Source: a virus. Taken from it: 37,528 nucleotides of DNA. The DNA lies in IMG/VR virus record IMGVR_UViG_3300025112_000060, positions 1 to 37,528 of that record; one strand, given 5' to 3'. Below the pieces are notes generated by a model. That model searched no databases. It saw nothing but the letters and a program-made list of their open reading frames with translations, and was not told where the DNA came from. Positions 30,135 to 37,528 of the stretch are shown one piece after another. A program made the position numbers and the translations under genes. Numbering within the stretch: position 1 is the stretch's first letter; each line of letters opens with the position of its first letter.

Positions 30135-32468
30135 ATGGCAGAGTTCCCAGAATTTGATGCGTCGATTGGTCTGGCTGGGCCCACCAACACCCGGCGCGCG
30201 ACGGCTGAAGACTTCGGTGGGCGCGGGGAGGGGCTGATCCAGGGCGGAGTCGCAGTACAGAAGTTCGCTGCACAACTAACGGAGCGGAAGGAGCGCGCCG
30301 ACATAACACGGGTCCAGACACTGCGCTCAAACGCCGTGTCTGAAATAACCAAGTTCACCGTGGACGCCGAGAGCGCGGCGGATGCCGGGGCACCGGGGCA
30401 TATTGAGAACGTCGGGGCTTTCATAGATGACTACTATGAGAAACTCACCCCACAGGCCACCACAGAGGCAGGGAAGCTCCTATTAGCTCGTCAGGCTGCG
30501 GAGGTGAAGTCGGCGTTCACCGTAGCGGCGATTAAATTTCAGTCGGTGTCCATGGGGGTACAGGCTAGGGATAACTTTGAAGTCAGCGTTGACGTAGATG
30601 TGAACACAATCTCCACATCTACAGACCCCCTGGCGGCGTATAACGCCCTTCTTGGCCCGCAGCTAGACAAAATAGGTGACGAGCGGGGCGCGTTGCACAA
30701 AGGACTGAATGCCGAGGACAGAGAGGGATTGTCTACGGATGTACGGGAGAGTTACGCTGACGCCCTTGTCCGGGGGTTCATCCGGCTCAATCCCGCGAGC
30801 GCCTTGCATGAATTGATTGGTGGTAGGTTCGATCAGGTACTCAGTAAAGAAGACAAGGAGTCGCTGATGAGTGCCGCCCAGCAGGGGGTGGATGGTGTCG
30901 AAGCGGCGAGGAAAGCCGCCATAGCGGCAGACAAGGCGGCACAAGCCGAAGCGGTGCAAAAAGAGCAGGGCGTCGTTTTTAACATGATACACACCGGGGT
31001 CGGCCCTGAAGGCGAAGCGATGACCCCTGAGGCGGTGGTGAATTATATCTTAAGCAACACAACGCTCCTACCGTTCCAGGGCGCGGGGAATAAGAACCAA
31101 CTAATTGATGTCCTGACCTTGCGCGCGAAGGGCGTCACAACCGGAGAGATGGACGCCACGGTTAAAGAGGAACACCTCCGCGCGCTTGCCGTCATGTATA
31201 CAGGTGTGGACGCCGAAGGAAACCAAGTTTCATTGGCTACTCTGAGGGACCAGTTGCTCGATGAAGACGGGGCGTTCTCGGAGTTGTCCGCGGCCACCAT
31301 CAGCACTATCACAGCATCTATCGACGCCCGTTTAGCTTTTGCTGAGGGCGACCAGACCAAGGGCGAGATCGAGGCCGCACACCGGGAATTGTACGCCATC
31401 GCCATTAGCGGGGGGGCCGATGGCGAACCCGTCAGCACGGCAGACTTCAGGGTGCTTCTCCTATCAGACAAGTTCCGTGTTCTGAGCGGGGCTACTAAAA
31501 CCGCGCTCCTCAAACTCAAAGAGGCCGGGGATGCGCCGAAGGTAGCGGCGACCGTCAAGGCGGCGCACCTCAACGCGCTCACCATCATCCTGACCGGAAA
31601 AGACCTTGAGGGCAAAGCCGTCTCAGCTACGGAACTGAAGGCACAGATGCTCAAGTCGGATGGGCCGTTTAAGAGTCTCAGCGCGCCCGTTATCGCAGCC
31701 ATACTCGAGATTGGCGAGGGGGTTAGCGCGCCCAGTGCTGCGAACATCGCCGCACAGCGGAACGTTCTGACGACGATACTGACGGGCAAAAACCCCGATG
31801 GGGTTACCCTCACGGACGTAGAGATAATACAATACATCAACGGTCAAACCGACCTTCCCCCCTCTGGGACGGGGTCTATAAAATCCTACGTTAGTATGGC
31901 GAACGACGTAGCCAGCAAGCGAAGGGGACTCACCGCAGGCAGCGCCGCCAATGAAGCCTACCAGCGGCTGCACTTACCACCAGATGACCCCGATCATCTA
32001 TCCGCGTCTGCGTTTGCGACCGACAAAGACCTTATTAGGCGGTTGGGCTTCAAAGTGGCGTCTTCACTCAGGGACTCCGCACTGGCGCTTCTCGACCCTG
32101 AGACTAGGGCGTTAGAGATTGAGATGCTGGGGGTTTTCACGCGGTTCTCCTCCAGCATCACGAAAGCGACATTGTTCAAAGCGGACCATGTGGGGGACCA
32201 GTTGAACGAGGCGTTTAGACAGGAGGTGCGGCGACGGGTTGACGCGAAGCTTGAAGCGGGAGAAGACCCCCTGGTTCTGTTTGATGATGTGGAGGGCAAC
32301 AAGGAGTACGTCGGTCTGCTGGTGCCTAACTACATCCGAAGCGCCAAGGAGCAGCGCGAGAGCGCAAAAAACCGGATGAGGGACCAGCCGATAGAAATAT
32401 ACACCTCACCAGCGGCGCGCCTAGAGGGCGAGACGATTGAGGAATATGAGAAACGGATGAACCAGTGA
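30135..32468 (+). CDS. Internal virion protein C-like (T7 gp15-like) with five internal repeats
   Basis: A 777-residue mainly helical protein in the gp15 position. Residues ~274-600 hold about five repeats with a period of 62-70 residues, each with an I.TG.D.EG..V....L...LL....F..LS..T...IL pattern (beginning near 274, 345, 415, 477 and 539). The remaining parts are helical with acidic/basic alternation, and the C-terminus is charged (EEYEKRMNQ). Such proteins form part of the ejection tunnel across the periplasm. The ribosome site before ATG 30135 is weak. The stop overlaps the next GTG. Confidence 0.75.
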   Translation: MAEFPEFDASIGLAGPTNTRRATAEDFGGRGEGLIQGGVAVQKFAAQLTERKERADITRVQTLRSNAVSEITKFTVDAESAADAGAPGHIENVGAFIDDYYEKLTPQATTEAGKLLLARQAAEVKSAFTVAAIKFQSVSMGVQARDNFEVSVDVDVNTISTSTDPLAAYNALLGPQLDKIGDERGALHKGLNAEDREGLSTDVRESYADALVRGFIRLNPASALHELIGGRFDQVLSKEDKESLMSAAQQGVDGVEAARKAAIAADKAAQAEAVQKEQGVVFNMIHTGVGPEGEAMTPEAVVNYILSNTTLLPFQGAGNKNQLIDVLTLRAKGVTTGEMDATVKEEHLRALAVMYTGVDAEGNQVSLATLRDQLLDEDGAFSELSAATISTITASIDARLAFAEGDQTKGEIEAAHRELYAIAISGGADGEPVSTADFRVLLLSDKFRVLSGATKTALLKLKEAGDAPKVAATVKAAHLNALTIILTGKDLEGKAVSATELKAQMLKSDGPFKSLSAPVIAAILEIGEGVSAPSAANIAAQRNVLTTILTGKNPDGVTLTDVEIIQYINGQTDLPPSGTGSIKSYVSMANDVASKRRGLTAGSAANEAYQRLHLPPDDPDHLSASAFATDKDLIRRLGFKVASSLRDSALALLDPETRALEIEMLGVFTRFSSSITKATLFKADHVGDQLNEAFRQEVRRRVDAKLEAGEDPLVLFDDVEGNKEYVGLLVPNYIRSAKEQRESAKNRMRDQPIEIYTSPAARLEGETIEEYEKRMNQ

Positions 32469-35400
32469 GCGGCGACGATTACATCGACAGGCTCTCAGCC
32501 GCAGGGTTCTCCGAACAGGAAATACAGGCGCACATGCAAGGGCGGCGCGACGAGTACTCCGCCGCCGGTTTTACCGAGGAGGAGATCAACACCTACCACG
32601 GCGCGCCGCCCATAGACGACGAACCCATAGAGCGTTACGTCAAGATGGTCATCGACGGCGTTCTGGATGAGTTCCAGGGCGCGGACGACCCTCTCACGGG
32701 TGAGCGCCCAGGTTTTTCGGAGTTAGTAACCCGAGGTGCGGAAGCCGGGTGGAACGCCTCAACGGTGGGGATGTACATGCGGAAGCAGATGCCCGACCCG
32801 GTACACCAGAGAACTATTGCAGGGTCAATCCCCCACGGTTTAGCCACACTCGCGGGCGACCTCCCCCTCATGCTATCCGGCGCGGCGGTAGCCATGCCTG
32901 GTGGCCCGGTTGCGATGTTGGCGACGGCGTTCGCCCTACCCGCCGCCGCCAGAGAGGTTTTGGTTCAAGCATACACCCGTGGGGAGGTTGTCGATGTAGC
33001 GGACTTCTTCCAGCGGCAATCCGATATTTTTTTGGCGGGCACGAAGGGCGCGCTGACAGGAGCGTCTACGGCGTTGGCAGGGGGGCTTGCCACAACTACC
33101 GTGCGGAAGGTGGGGGCGGAAGTGGTTATGATGACCACAGTGGGGTCGACCCTGGAAGGCCAAGTGCCAACCCCCCGCGACTTCTTCGACGCCGCCGTCA
33201 TCCTGTACGGGTTTAGAGCCACACAAGTTGTACTCGGCAAGGGTGTCACGGCGACGCAGCAGACCGTCGTGCGAGGGCGGGAGGTGCTGATGGACATCTA
33301 CGCCAAGACGGGTAAGCGCCCCGCAGAGGTTCTGGCCGATATGGAAGTGGACCCGACCATACTGGCAGATGTCCTCGCGGCCATGGACCCGAACGCGCGT
33401 CGCATCCCCAGAGCATACGCCGGGTTGATTGAGGAGGGCGGCACGGGCGCGCGAGGCGAACCACCCCGCGCCCCTAGCTCCCCCCGCCCCGCCCAGTTGT
33501 TGGATGCTACAGTCGCCGACGCCCAGGCACGGGTGAGTGCCAGGATATCTGTTGGAGGTAAAACCGAGCGGTCCACTAACACCCTGGACATGCTCTATAC
33601 GGAGGTGGTGGATTCGACCTACCCGCTGTTTAAGTTGGTAGAAAATCTGCGGGACGGGACGGAGCTAAAGGCAGACCTCAACCCTTATTACCAATCTCGT
33701 TTCGTCCCGGCGGCAATGGCTAAGTCACAACTGTTTCTCGACATCGAGGTACGGCGTTTCGGCTCAACGGAGGTTGTCAGTCGCGGCCTCAAACTAATCT
33801 TGGAACCGGTCAACAAGGACTTAGATGGCTTCCGGGCATACATAACATCCAAGCGCACCGTCGAGTTGGCCGCACGGGGGATCGAGACGGGGGTCGATCT
33901 GGCTGACGCGAAGGTAATAACAAGGGCTGGCAAGGCGAAGTACGAGGCGACGTTCCGTGAGTTAGTCGTCTACCAGGACGCCGTGCTAACCTACCTCAAG
34001 GATAGCGGCGTCATCTCTGAGAGTTCTTTTAAGAAGATGATAGAGGCCAACCGCGACTACGTCCCGTTCTTCCGTCTATTCGCGGAAGAGACGGGCGGAG
34101 CGCAGGGTGGTCGCGCAACCTTACGCAGCCCGATTAGGCGTATCAAGGGTTCTGAGAGGATAATTGTCGATCCCCTGGAGAGCATCATAAAGAACACCTA
34201 CGCCTTCGTGCAGCTCGCGGAGCGTAACGCTGTTGGCGTTAAACTCGTTGAGTTGGCCGAGACCATGCAGGGGACCGGGGAGACAGCCTTGGTGCAACGT
34301 GTCCAGCCGCAGGTCACACCTATCACGGTGAAGGCCAGCGAGATGACGCCCCTGGCGAGACGGATGGCGGAGGAGTTTGGGATCGATTTCACCCCTGACG
34401 AATTTACTGTTTTTAGAGCGAAGTCTCTCCGCGAGTCGGCGACCGAAATAGCCGTGTACCGCGATGGCAAGCGAGAGGTCTACGAGGTCGGGGCCGATGT
34501 CGCCGAAGCCATGAACGGCATGGATGGGCCAAGCGCCAATCTATTTATCAAGATAATGTCCGCCCCCGCTAGAACCCTCCGAGCGGGGGCTATACTCAAC
34601 CCGGAGTTTTTCGTTAAGAACCTCTTCAGAGATACCATCTCTGCCGGGGTGTTCTCCACGGGCAATTTCAGACCATTCTTTGATACCATAATGGGCATGG
34701 GTGAGCTTATGAAAAAGGGGGAGGTGTACCGTGATTGGATGGCGAGTGGCGGCGGCAACGCCACATTCATCTCCCTTGACCGGGCGTACCTACAGCAGAG
34801 CCTGAAAGGACTGCTGACGACCACGGGCTTGGGTAAGGTGAAGAACCTTGTGAAATCACCTTTGGAGTTGCTCAGGATCGGGGCTGAGTTATCGGAGAAT
34901 GCCACCCGCCTGGGTCTGTACGCCAGAAAGACGCGAGGCCGCAGGGACGCCACATCCAGAGCGGAAGGCGCGTTTGAGAGTCGCGAGGGGACGTTGGATT
35001 TTGCAAAAATGGGGGCGTCCATGCGGGGCTACAATGGTGTCTCAGCTTTCCTGTCGGCGCGCATTAACGGCTACGACCGCCTGTTTCGCGCGTTCAAGGA
35101 TAACCCGGTGAGAGCTACAGCCCTCGCCACCGCAACCATAACCATGCCGTCCGTAGCCCTCTGGTTAGCCAACCACGACGACCCCCGGTATCAGGCGTTG
35201 CCCCAGTGGCAGAAAGACCTTTTTTGGATTATCATAGTGGATGGCGAGGACATGGCCGGGGCCGATGGTCCCGGTACGGGGCGGTTGAGTAAGCCAGGGA
35301 CCATATACCGGGTGCCCAAACCCTTTGAATTAGGGATTATGTTTGGGACTTCAGCGGAGCATATCCTTGAGGCGTACAAAGCGCATAACCCTGACGCCCT

Positions 35401-36154
35401 GGCGGGTATGGTGGAGGCGTTCGGGGCCGACGTTGCCTCATCACTCGTGCCTACGATGGCTGGCCCCATCGTGGAGCAGATGACCAACTACTCCATATAC
35501 CGTGACGCGCCCCTGATCCCCGGAAGCCTGGAACACCTCGTCCCTGATATGCAGTTCACAACCCACACCACAGAACTCGCTAAATCCCTGTCTGAAATAA
35601 CGTCGTTGGTTTCAATCGCGGTCGGGGTACACCCGTCTGAGGCCGGGGTGTCTCCGATAGTGCTTGAGAATTACGTCCGACAGTGGACGGGTGGTCTGGG
35701 GTCTTACGCCATGGAGATTGCAGACAAGGCGCTTAGGGTTGCCGGGGTGTTGCCAGAGCCGCCCGCGCCCGCTACCGTTCTGGCCGACATCCCCTTTATC
35801 AAGGCGTTCGTTATCAGGTTTCCTTCCTCGGGCGCGCAGCCCATCAGAGACTTCTATGACCGGCTGAAAGAATTGCGGGTGCTGTCTAACTCCATTCAGG
35901 CACTACGCGAGACGGGTGACCCGGAGGATTCGGATAAGGCTGACAGCCTAGAGGCTGTAGACCCTCTCGTCATGCTCAAATTAAGCGGCTACGAGCAGAC
36001 CATGAGTGAGCAGACCTCCCTGATCCGCAGCATTTATAAGAACCCCGACATGTCACCGGACGAGAAGCGGGAGTTGATAGACAACACCTACTACTTCCTC
36101 ATCGAGTTGGTGAAGGACGGGAATGAACTTATGAACATGGACATGGGACAGTGA
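32465..36154 (+). CDS. Internal virion protein D-like large ejection protein (gp16-like, LPD38-type C-terminus)
   Basis: A 1229-residue protein starting at a GTG (GTGA overlap). The N-terminus has two short AGFSEQEI/AGFTEEEI repeats, then a hydrophobic region (~115-200, several Ala/Gly-rich segments) and a long helical body. The C-terminal part around residue 1060-1140 (WTGGLGSYAMEIADKALR, IPFIKAFVIRFPSSGAQPIRDFYDRL) resembles the LPD38 domain of polyvalent ejected proteins. I see no lysozyme-like catalytic motif, unlike T7 gp16. It should be packaged in the head core and ejected with the DNA. A large proportion of Ala/Leu/Glu/Arg makes coiled coils likely. Confidence 0.8.
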   Translation: MSGDDYIDRLSAAGFSEQEIQAHMQGRRDEYSAAGFTEEEINTYHGAPPIDDEPIERYVKMVIDGVLDEFQGADDPLTGERPGFSELVTRGAEAGWNASTVGMYMRKQMPDPVHQRTIAGSIPHGLATLAGDLPLMLSGAAVAMPGGPVAMLATAFALPAAAREVLVQAYTRGEVVDVADFFQRQSDIFLAGTKGALTGASTALAGGLATTTVRKVGAEVVMMTTVGSTLEGQVPTPRDFFDAAVILYGFRATQVVLGKGVTATQQTVVRGREVLMDIYAKTGKRPAEVLADMEVDPTILADVLAAMDPNARRIPRAYAGLIEEGGTGARGEPPRAPSSPRPAQLLDATVADAQARVSARISVGGKTERSTNTLDMLYTEVVDSTYPLFKLVENLRDGTELKADLNPYYQSRFVPAAMAKSQLFLDIEVRRFGSTEVVSRGLKLILEPVNKDLDGFRAYITSKRTVELAARGIETGVDLADAKVITRAGKAKYEATFRELVVYQDAVLTYLKDSGVISESSFKKMIEANRDYVPFFRLFAEETGGAQGGRATLRSPIRRIKGSERIIVDPLESIIKNTYAFVQLAERNAVGVKLVELAETMQGTGETALVQRVQPQVTPITVKASEMTPLARRMAEEFGIDFTPDEFTVFRAKSLRESATEIAVYRDGKREVYEVGADVAEAMNGMDGPSANLFIKIMSAPARTLRAGAILNPEFFVKNLFRDTISAGVFSTGNFRPFFDTIMGMGELMKKGEVYRDWMASGGGNATFISLDRAYLQQSLKGLLTTTGLGKVKNLVKSPLELLRIGAELSENATRLGLYARKTRGRRDATSRAEGAFESREGTLDFAKMGASMRGYNGVSAFLSARINGYDRLFRAFKDNPVRATALATATITMPSVALWLANHDDPRYQALPQWQKDLFWIIIVDGEDMAGADGPGTGRLSKPGTIYRVPKPFELGIMFGTSAEHILEAYKAHNPDALAGMVEAFGADVASSLVPTMAGPIVEQMTNYSIYRDAPLIPGSLEHLVPDMQFTTHTTELAKSLSEITSLVSIAVGVHPSEAGVSPIVLENYVRQWTGGLGSYAMEIADKALRVAGVLPEPPAPATVLADIPFIKAFVIRFPSSGAQPIRDFYDRLKELRVLSNSIQALRETGDPEDSDKADSLEAVDPLVMLKLSGYEQTMSEQTSLIRSIYKNPDMSPDEKRELIDNTYYFLIELVKDGNELMNMDMGQ

Positions 36155-36191
36155 CCCCCACATCAAGAATCGCCCGACTTCAGCACAGCGT

Positions 36192-36219
36192 TTGGCGAAT
36201 GACAAAGATGTGGTATAGT
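36192..36219 (+). promoter_or_regulatory. Candidate promoter for the tail fiber gene
   Basis: TTGGCG (36192-36197), a 16-base spacer and TATAGT (36214-36219) lie 23 bases before the fiber ATG. GTTTAAAC begins on the very next base (36220-36227), over the expected transcription start, like an operator. Confidence 0.5.
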
Positions 36220-36242
36220 GTTTAAACGCATAGGAATTTGAT

Positions 36243-37528
36243 ATGACAATTAGCTCAACAGCCCTCAGATCAAGCACCGCTGGCAACGGCTCCACCACCG
36301 CGTTCACTTTTCCGTATCTGTTTTTCGCGGAAGACGACCTGACCGTTATCTTGGTTGTGGACAGCACGAACGTCGAAACCACGCAGACCATAACCACCCA
36401 CTACACGGTAGCGGGCGCGGGTGTGGCGGCTGGCGGGACGGTGACGATGGTTTCGGCTCCCGCTGTAGGCGAGACGCTGGTCATACTTCGAGATGAGCAA
36501 TTCACCCAAGGGCTAGACCTAGTCGAGAACGACCCCTTCCCGTCCGACCTTGTTGAAAAACAATTCGACATCCTGACCATGCTGACCCAGCGGTTGAAGG
36601 ACATATCCGACAGGTCGGTCAAACTCTCGGAAGGCGACACCTCTGCGGCGGACACCACCCTCGCAACCCCGGTCGCAAATGCGTTTATCAAGTGGGACAC
36701 GGCGGGCACCGCGCTGACAAGTTCGTCAACGGCGGCGGGTCAAAACCTGGGCGGGGATGGCACAGCGCTGTTGCCTTATTATTCCTACTCAGCGGACCCT
36801 AATTCGGGAGCCTGGAGGGTGGGGGCCGATCAGCTAGGTTGGTCCGTCAATGGCGTTAAAGGGCTTGATCTATCCACCACTGGCCTAGCCGTCACCGGAA
36901 CTCTAGCGGCAACGGCAATCACCGGCTCCGGTATTCTGTCCATCGATGACACAACCGAAACGTCGTCGGGCACCACCGGGTCCATCCACACAGATGGCGG
37001 CGTTGGAATCGCCAAGAAGCTGCACGTCATCGGAACGACCACGCATGGCGGTGATGTGGTTTCGGATACGGATAGTACTGATGATTTAGGTACTACCGGG
37101 GTTCGCTGGGCCAACCTTTTCGTCGATGATATCACTGTTACCACTGCAGTAACGGCAGCAGGCGTTATCACCGGCGCGACTGTTGAGGCAACTGGCGACA
37201 CCAGCGCATCCGATAATGCTGCAATGGGCTACACCGCTGGCGAAGGGCTTATCTTAACTGGCCAGGGAAGTAGCACAGATGTAACCATTAAGAATGACGC
37301 CGATGCTACTGTGATCAGTGTTCCAACTGGTACGACCAATACTACTTTTGGCGGGGACATTGTTTCTGACACCGACAGCACCGATGATATCGGAACCACT
37401 GCTGTCCGCTGGGCCAACCTTTTCGTCGATGATATCACGATGGGCGGCGATCAGACTATCGGTGGCAACCTAACCGTCACCGGAAACCTGACCATTAACG
37501 GCACTACGGTTACCAACGACGCGACCAA
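36243..37528 (+). CDS. Tail fiber protein, N-terminal part (runs off the window)
   Basis: A 428-residue open frame without a stop. The N-terminal ~150 residues match the T7-type fiber attachment domain: STAGNGSTTAFTFPYLFFAEDDLTVILV, ITTHYTV..AGVAAGGTVTM and ENDPFPSDLVEKQFDILTMLTQRLKDISDRSVKL. This part binds the nozzle. The shaft follows, with repeated beta modules (SDTDSTDDLGTTGVRWANLFVDDIT, present twice, and DGGVGIAKKLHV). The 32-base identical direct repeat in the two modules is listed separately. Joining the last two bases to the first base of the window continues in frame (K then DTDGDYFDVTG), giving a fiber of ~737 residues. Start ATG 36243; the ribosome site AGGAA lies at ~36231. Confidence 0.85.
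   Translation, partial: MTISSTALRSSTAGNGSTTAFTFPYLFFAEDDLTVILVVDSTNVETTQTITTHYTVAGAGVAAGGTVTMVSAPAVGETLVILRDEQFTQGLDLVENDPFPSDLVEKQFDILTMLTQRLKDISDRSVKLSEGDTSAADTTLATPVANAFIKWDTAGTALTSSSTAAGQNLGGDGTALLPYYSYSADPNSGAWRVGADQLGWSVNGVKGLDLSTTGLAVTGTLAATAITGSGILSIDDTTETSSGTTGSIHTDGGVGIAKKLHVIGTTTHGGDVVSDTDSTDDLGTTGVRWANLFVDDITVTTAVTAAGVITGATVEATGDTSASDNAAMGYTAGEGLILTGQGSSTDVTIKNDADATVISVPTGTTNTTFGGDIVSDTDSTDDIGTTAVRWANLFVDDITMGGDQTIGGNLTVTGNLTINGTTVTNDAT
37104..37438 (+). repeat. Two direct 32-bp identical repeats in the tail fiber shaft
   Basis: The same 32 bases, starting CGCTGGGCCAACC and ending GATGATATCAC, occur at 37104-37135 and 37407-37438 and encode RWANLFVDDIT in both modules. The flanking codons are diverged at synonymous positions, which points to recombination or selection on the shared segment. 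Confidence 0.8.

Larger units (their letters stand above)
4294..36227. repeat. Dispersed perfect palindrome GTTTAAAC, twelve copies
   Basis: Copies at 4294, 5048, 8091, 10217, 12208, 13696, 16517, 18114, 20053, 23721, 26561 and 36220 (first base of each). Four are in intergenic DNA. In genes it forces AT-rich codons (TTT AAA, TTA AAC) in a GC-rich background. One near copy, GTTTAAAT, is at 12928. Confidence 0.85.

Noticed and set aside
31043-31840. 265-codon reverse frame in the gp15-like gene
   Set aside because: Antisense of the internal repeats; no ribosome site or motif.
36151-36225. Short 24-codon GTG frame after the large ejection protein
   Set aside because: It runs through the fiber promoter and has no other support.

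Overview
The window looks like an essentially complete genome, about 37.5 kb, of a short-tailed (podovirus-type) double-stranded DNA phage of a Gram-negative, probably proteobacterial, host. The virion genes follow the T7 order: terminase, head-tail connector portal, scaffold, capsid, tail tubular A and B, internal virion proteins, tail fiber. A nested i-spanin/o-spanin pair points to a host with an outer membrane. No T7-type RNA polymerase, integrase, repressor/Cro pair, tRNA or CRISPR array is visible, so transcription probably depends on host RNA polymerase and a lytic life style is the simplest reading. The window starts inside the 3' part of a tail fiber gene and ends inside the 5' part of one. 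Joining the two ends keeps the reading frame, which suggests a circular or circularly permuted contig cut inside the fiber gene.

Layout. 1-4.6 kb: tail fiber C-terminus, fiber assembly chaperone, a secreted trypsin-like protease, a small membrane protein, a SleB-type wall hydrolase, a helix-turn-helix/metallophosphoesterase protein, a holin-like protein and the nested spanins. 4.6-5.4 kb: three small reverse-strand genes. 5.5-14.4 kb: the forward replication operon, with a small helix-turn-helix protein, a Cas4-like nuclease (DUF2800), a probable ssDNA-binding protein, a family A DNA polymerase, a VRR-NUC nuclease, an SNF2-type helicase, a ParB-like protein and a primase-helicase. 14.6-17.7 kb: a reverse-strand cassette of eight mostly uncharacterised genes, including a GP88-family protein, a SprT-like metalloprotease and an XRE regulator. 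17.7-17.85 kb: a divergent control region with dyad operators. 17.85-37.5 kb: the packaging, head, tail and ejection genes.

How it works together: the early forward operon replicates the DNA, while the reverse cassette probably adjusts host physiology, repair or defence. The late forward operon builds a T7-like particle that ejects internal proteins, and the lysis genes open the inner membrane, wall and outer membrane. The replication module is unlike that of T7 (DUF2800, Leu762-type PolA, VRR-NUC, SNF2), so the genome is a mosaic.

The most unusual signals are: twelve perfect copies of the 8-bp palindrome GTTTAAAC in a GC-rich genome; a 16-bp dyad (CGGTA-N6-TACCG) present both in the divergent control region and in a terminator-like hairpin of the replication operon; a probable ssDNA-binding gene bracketed by two intrinsic terminators; and the reverse-strand cassette, whose genes share a repeated ribosome-binding leader.
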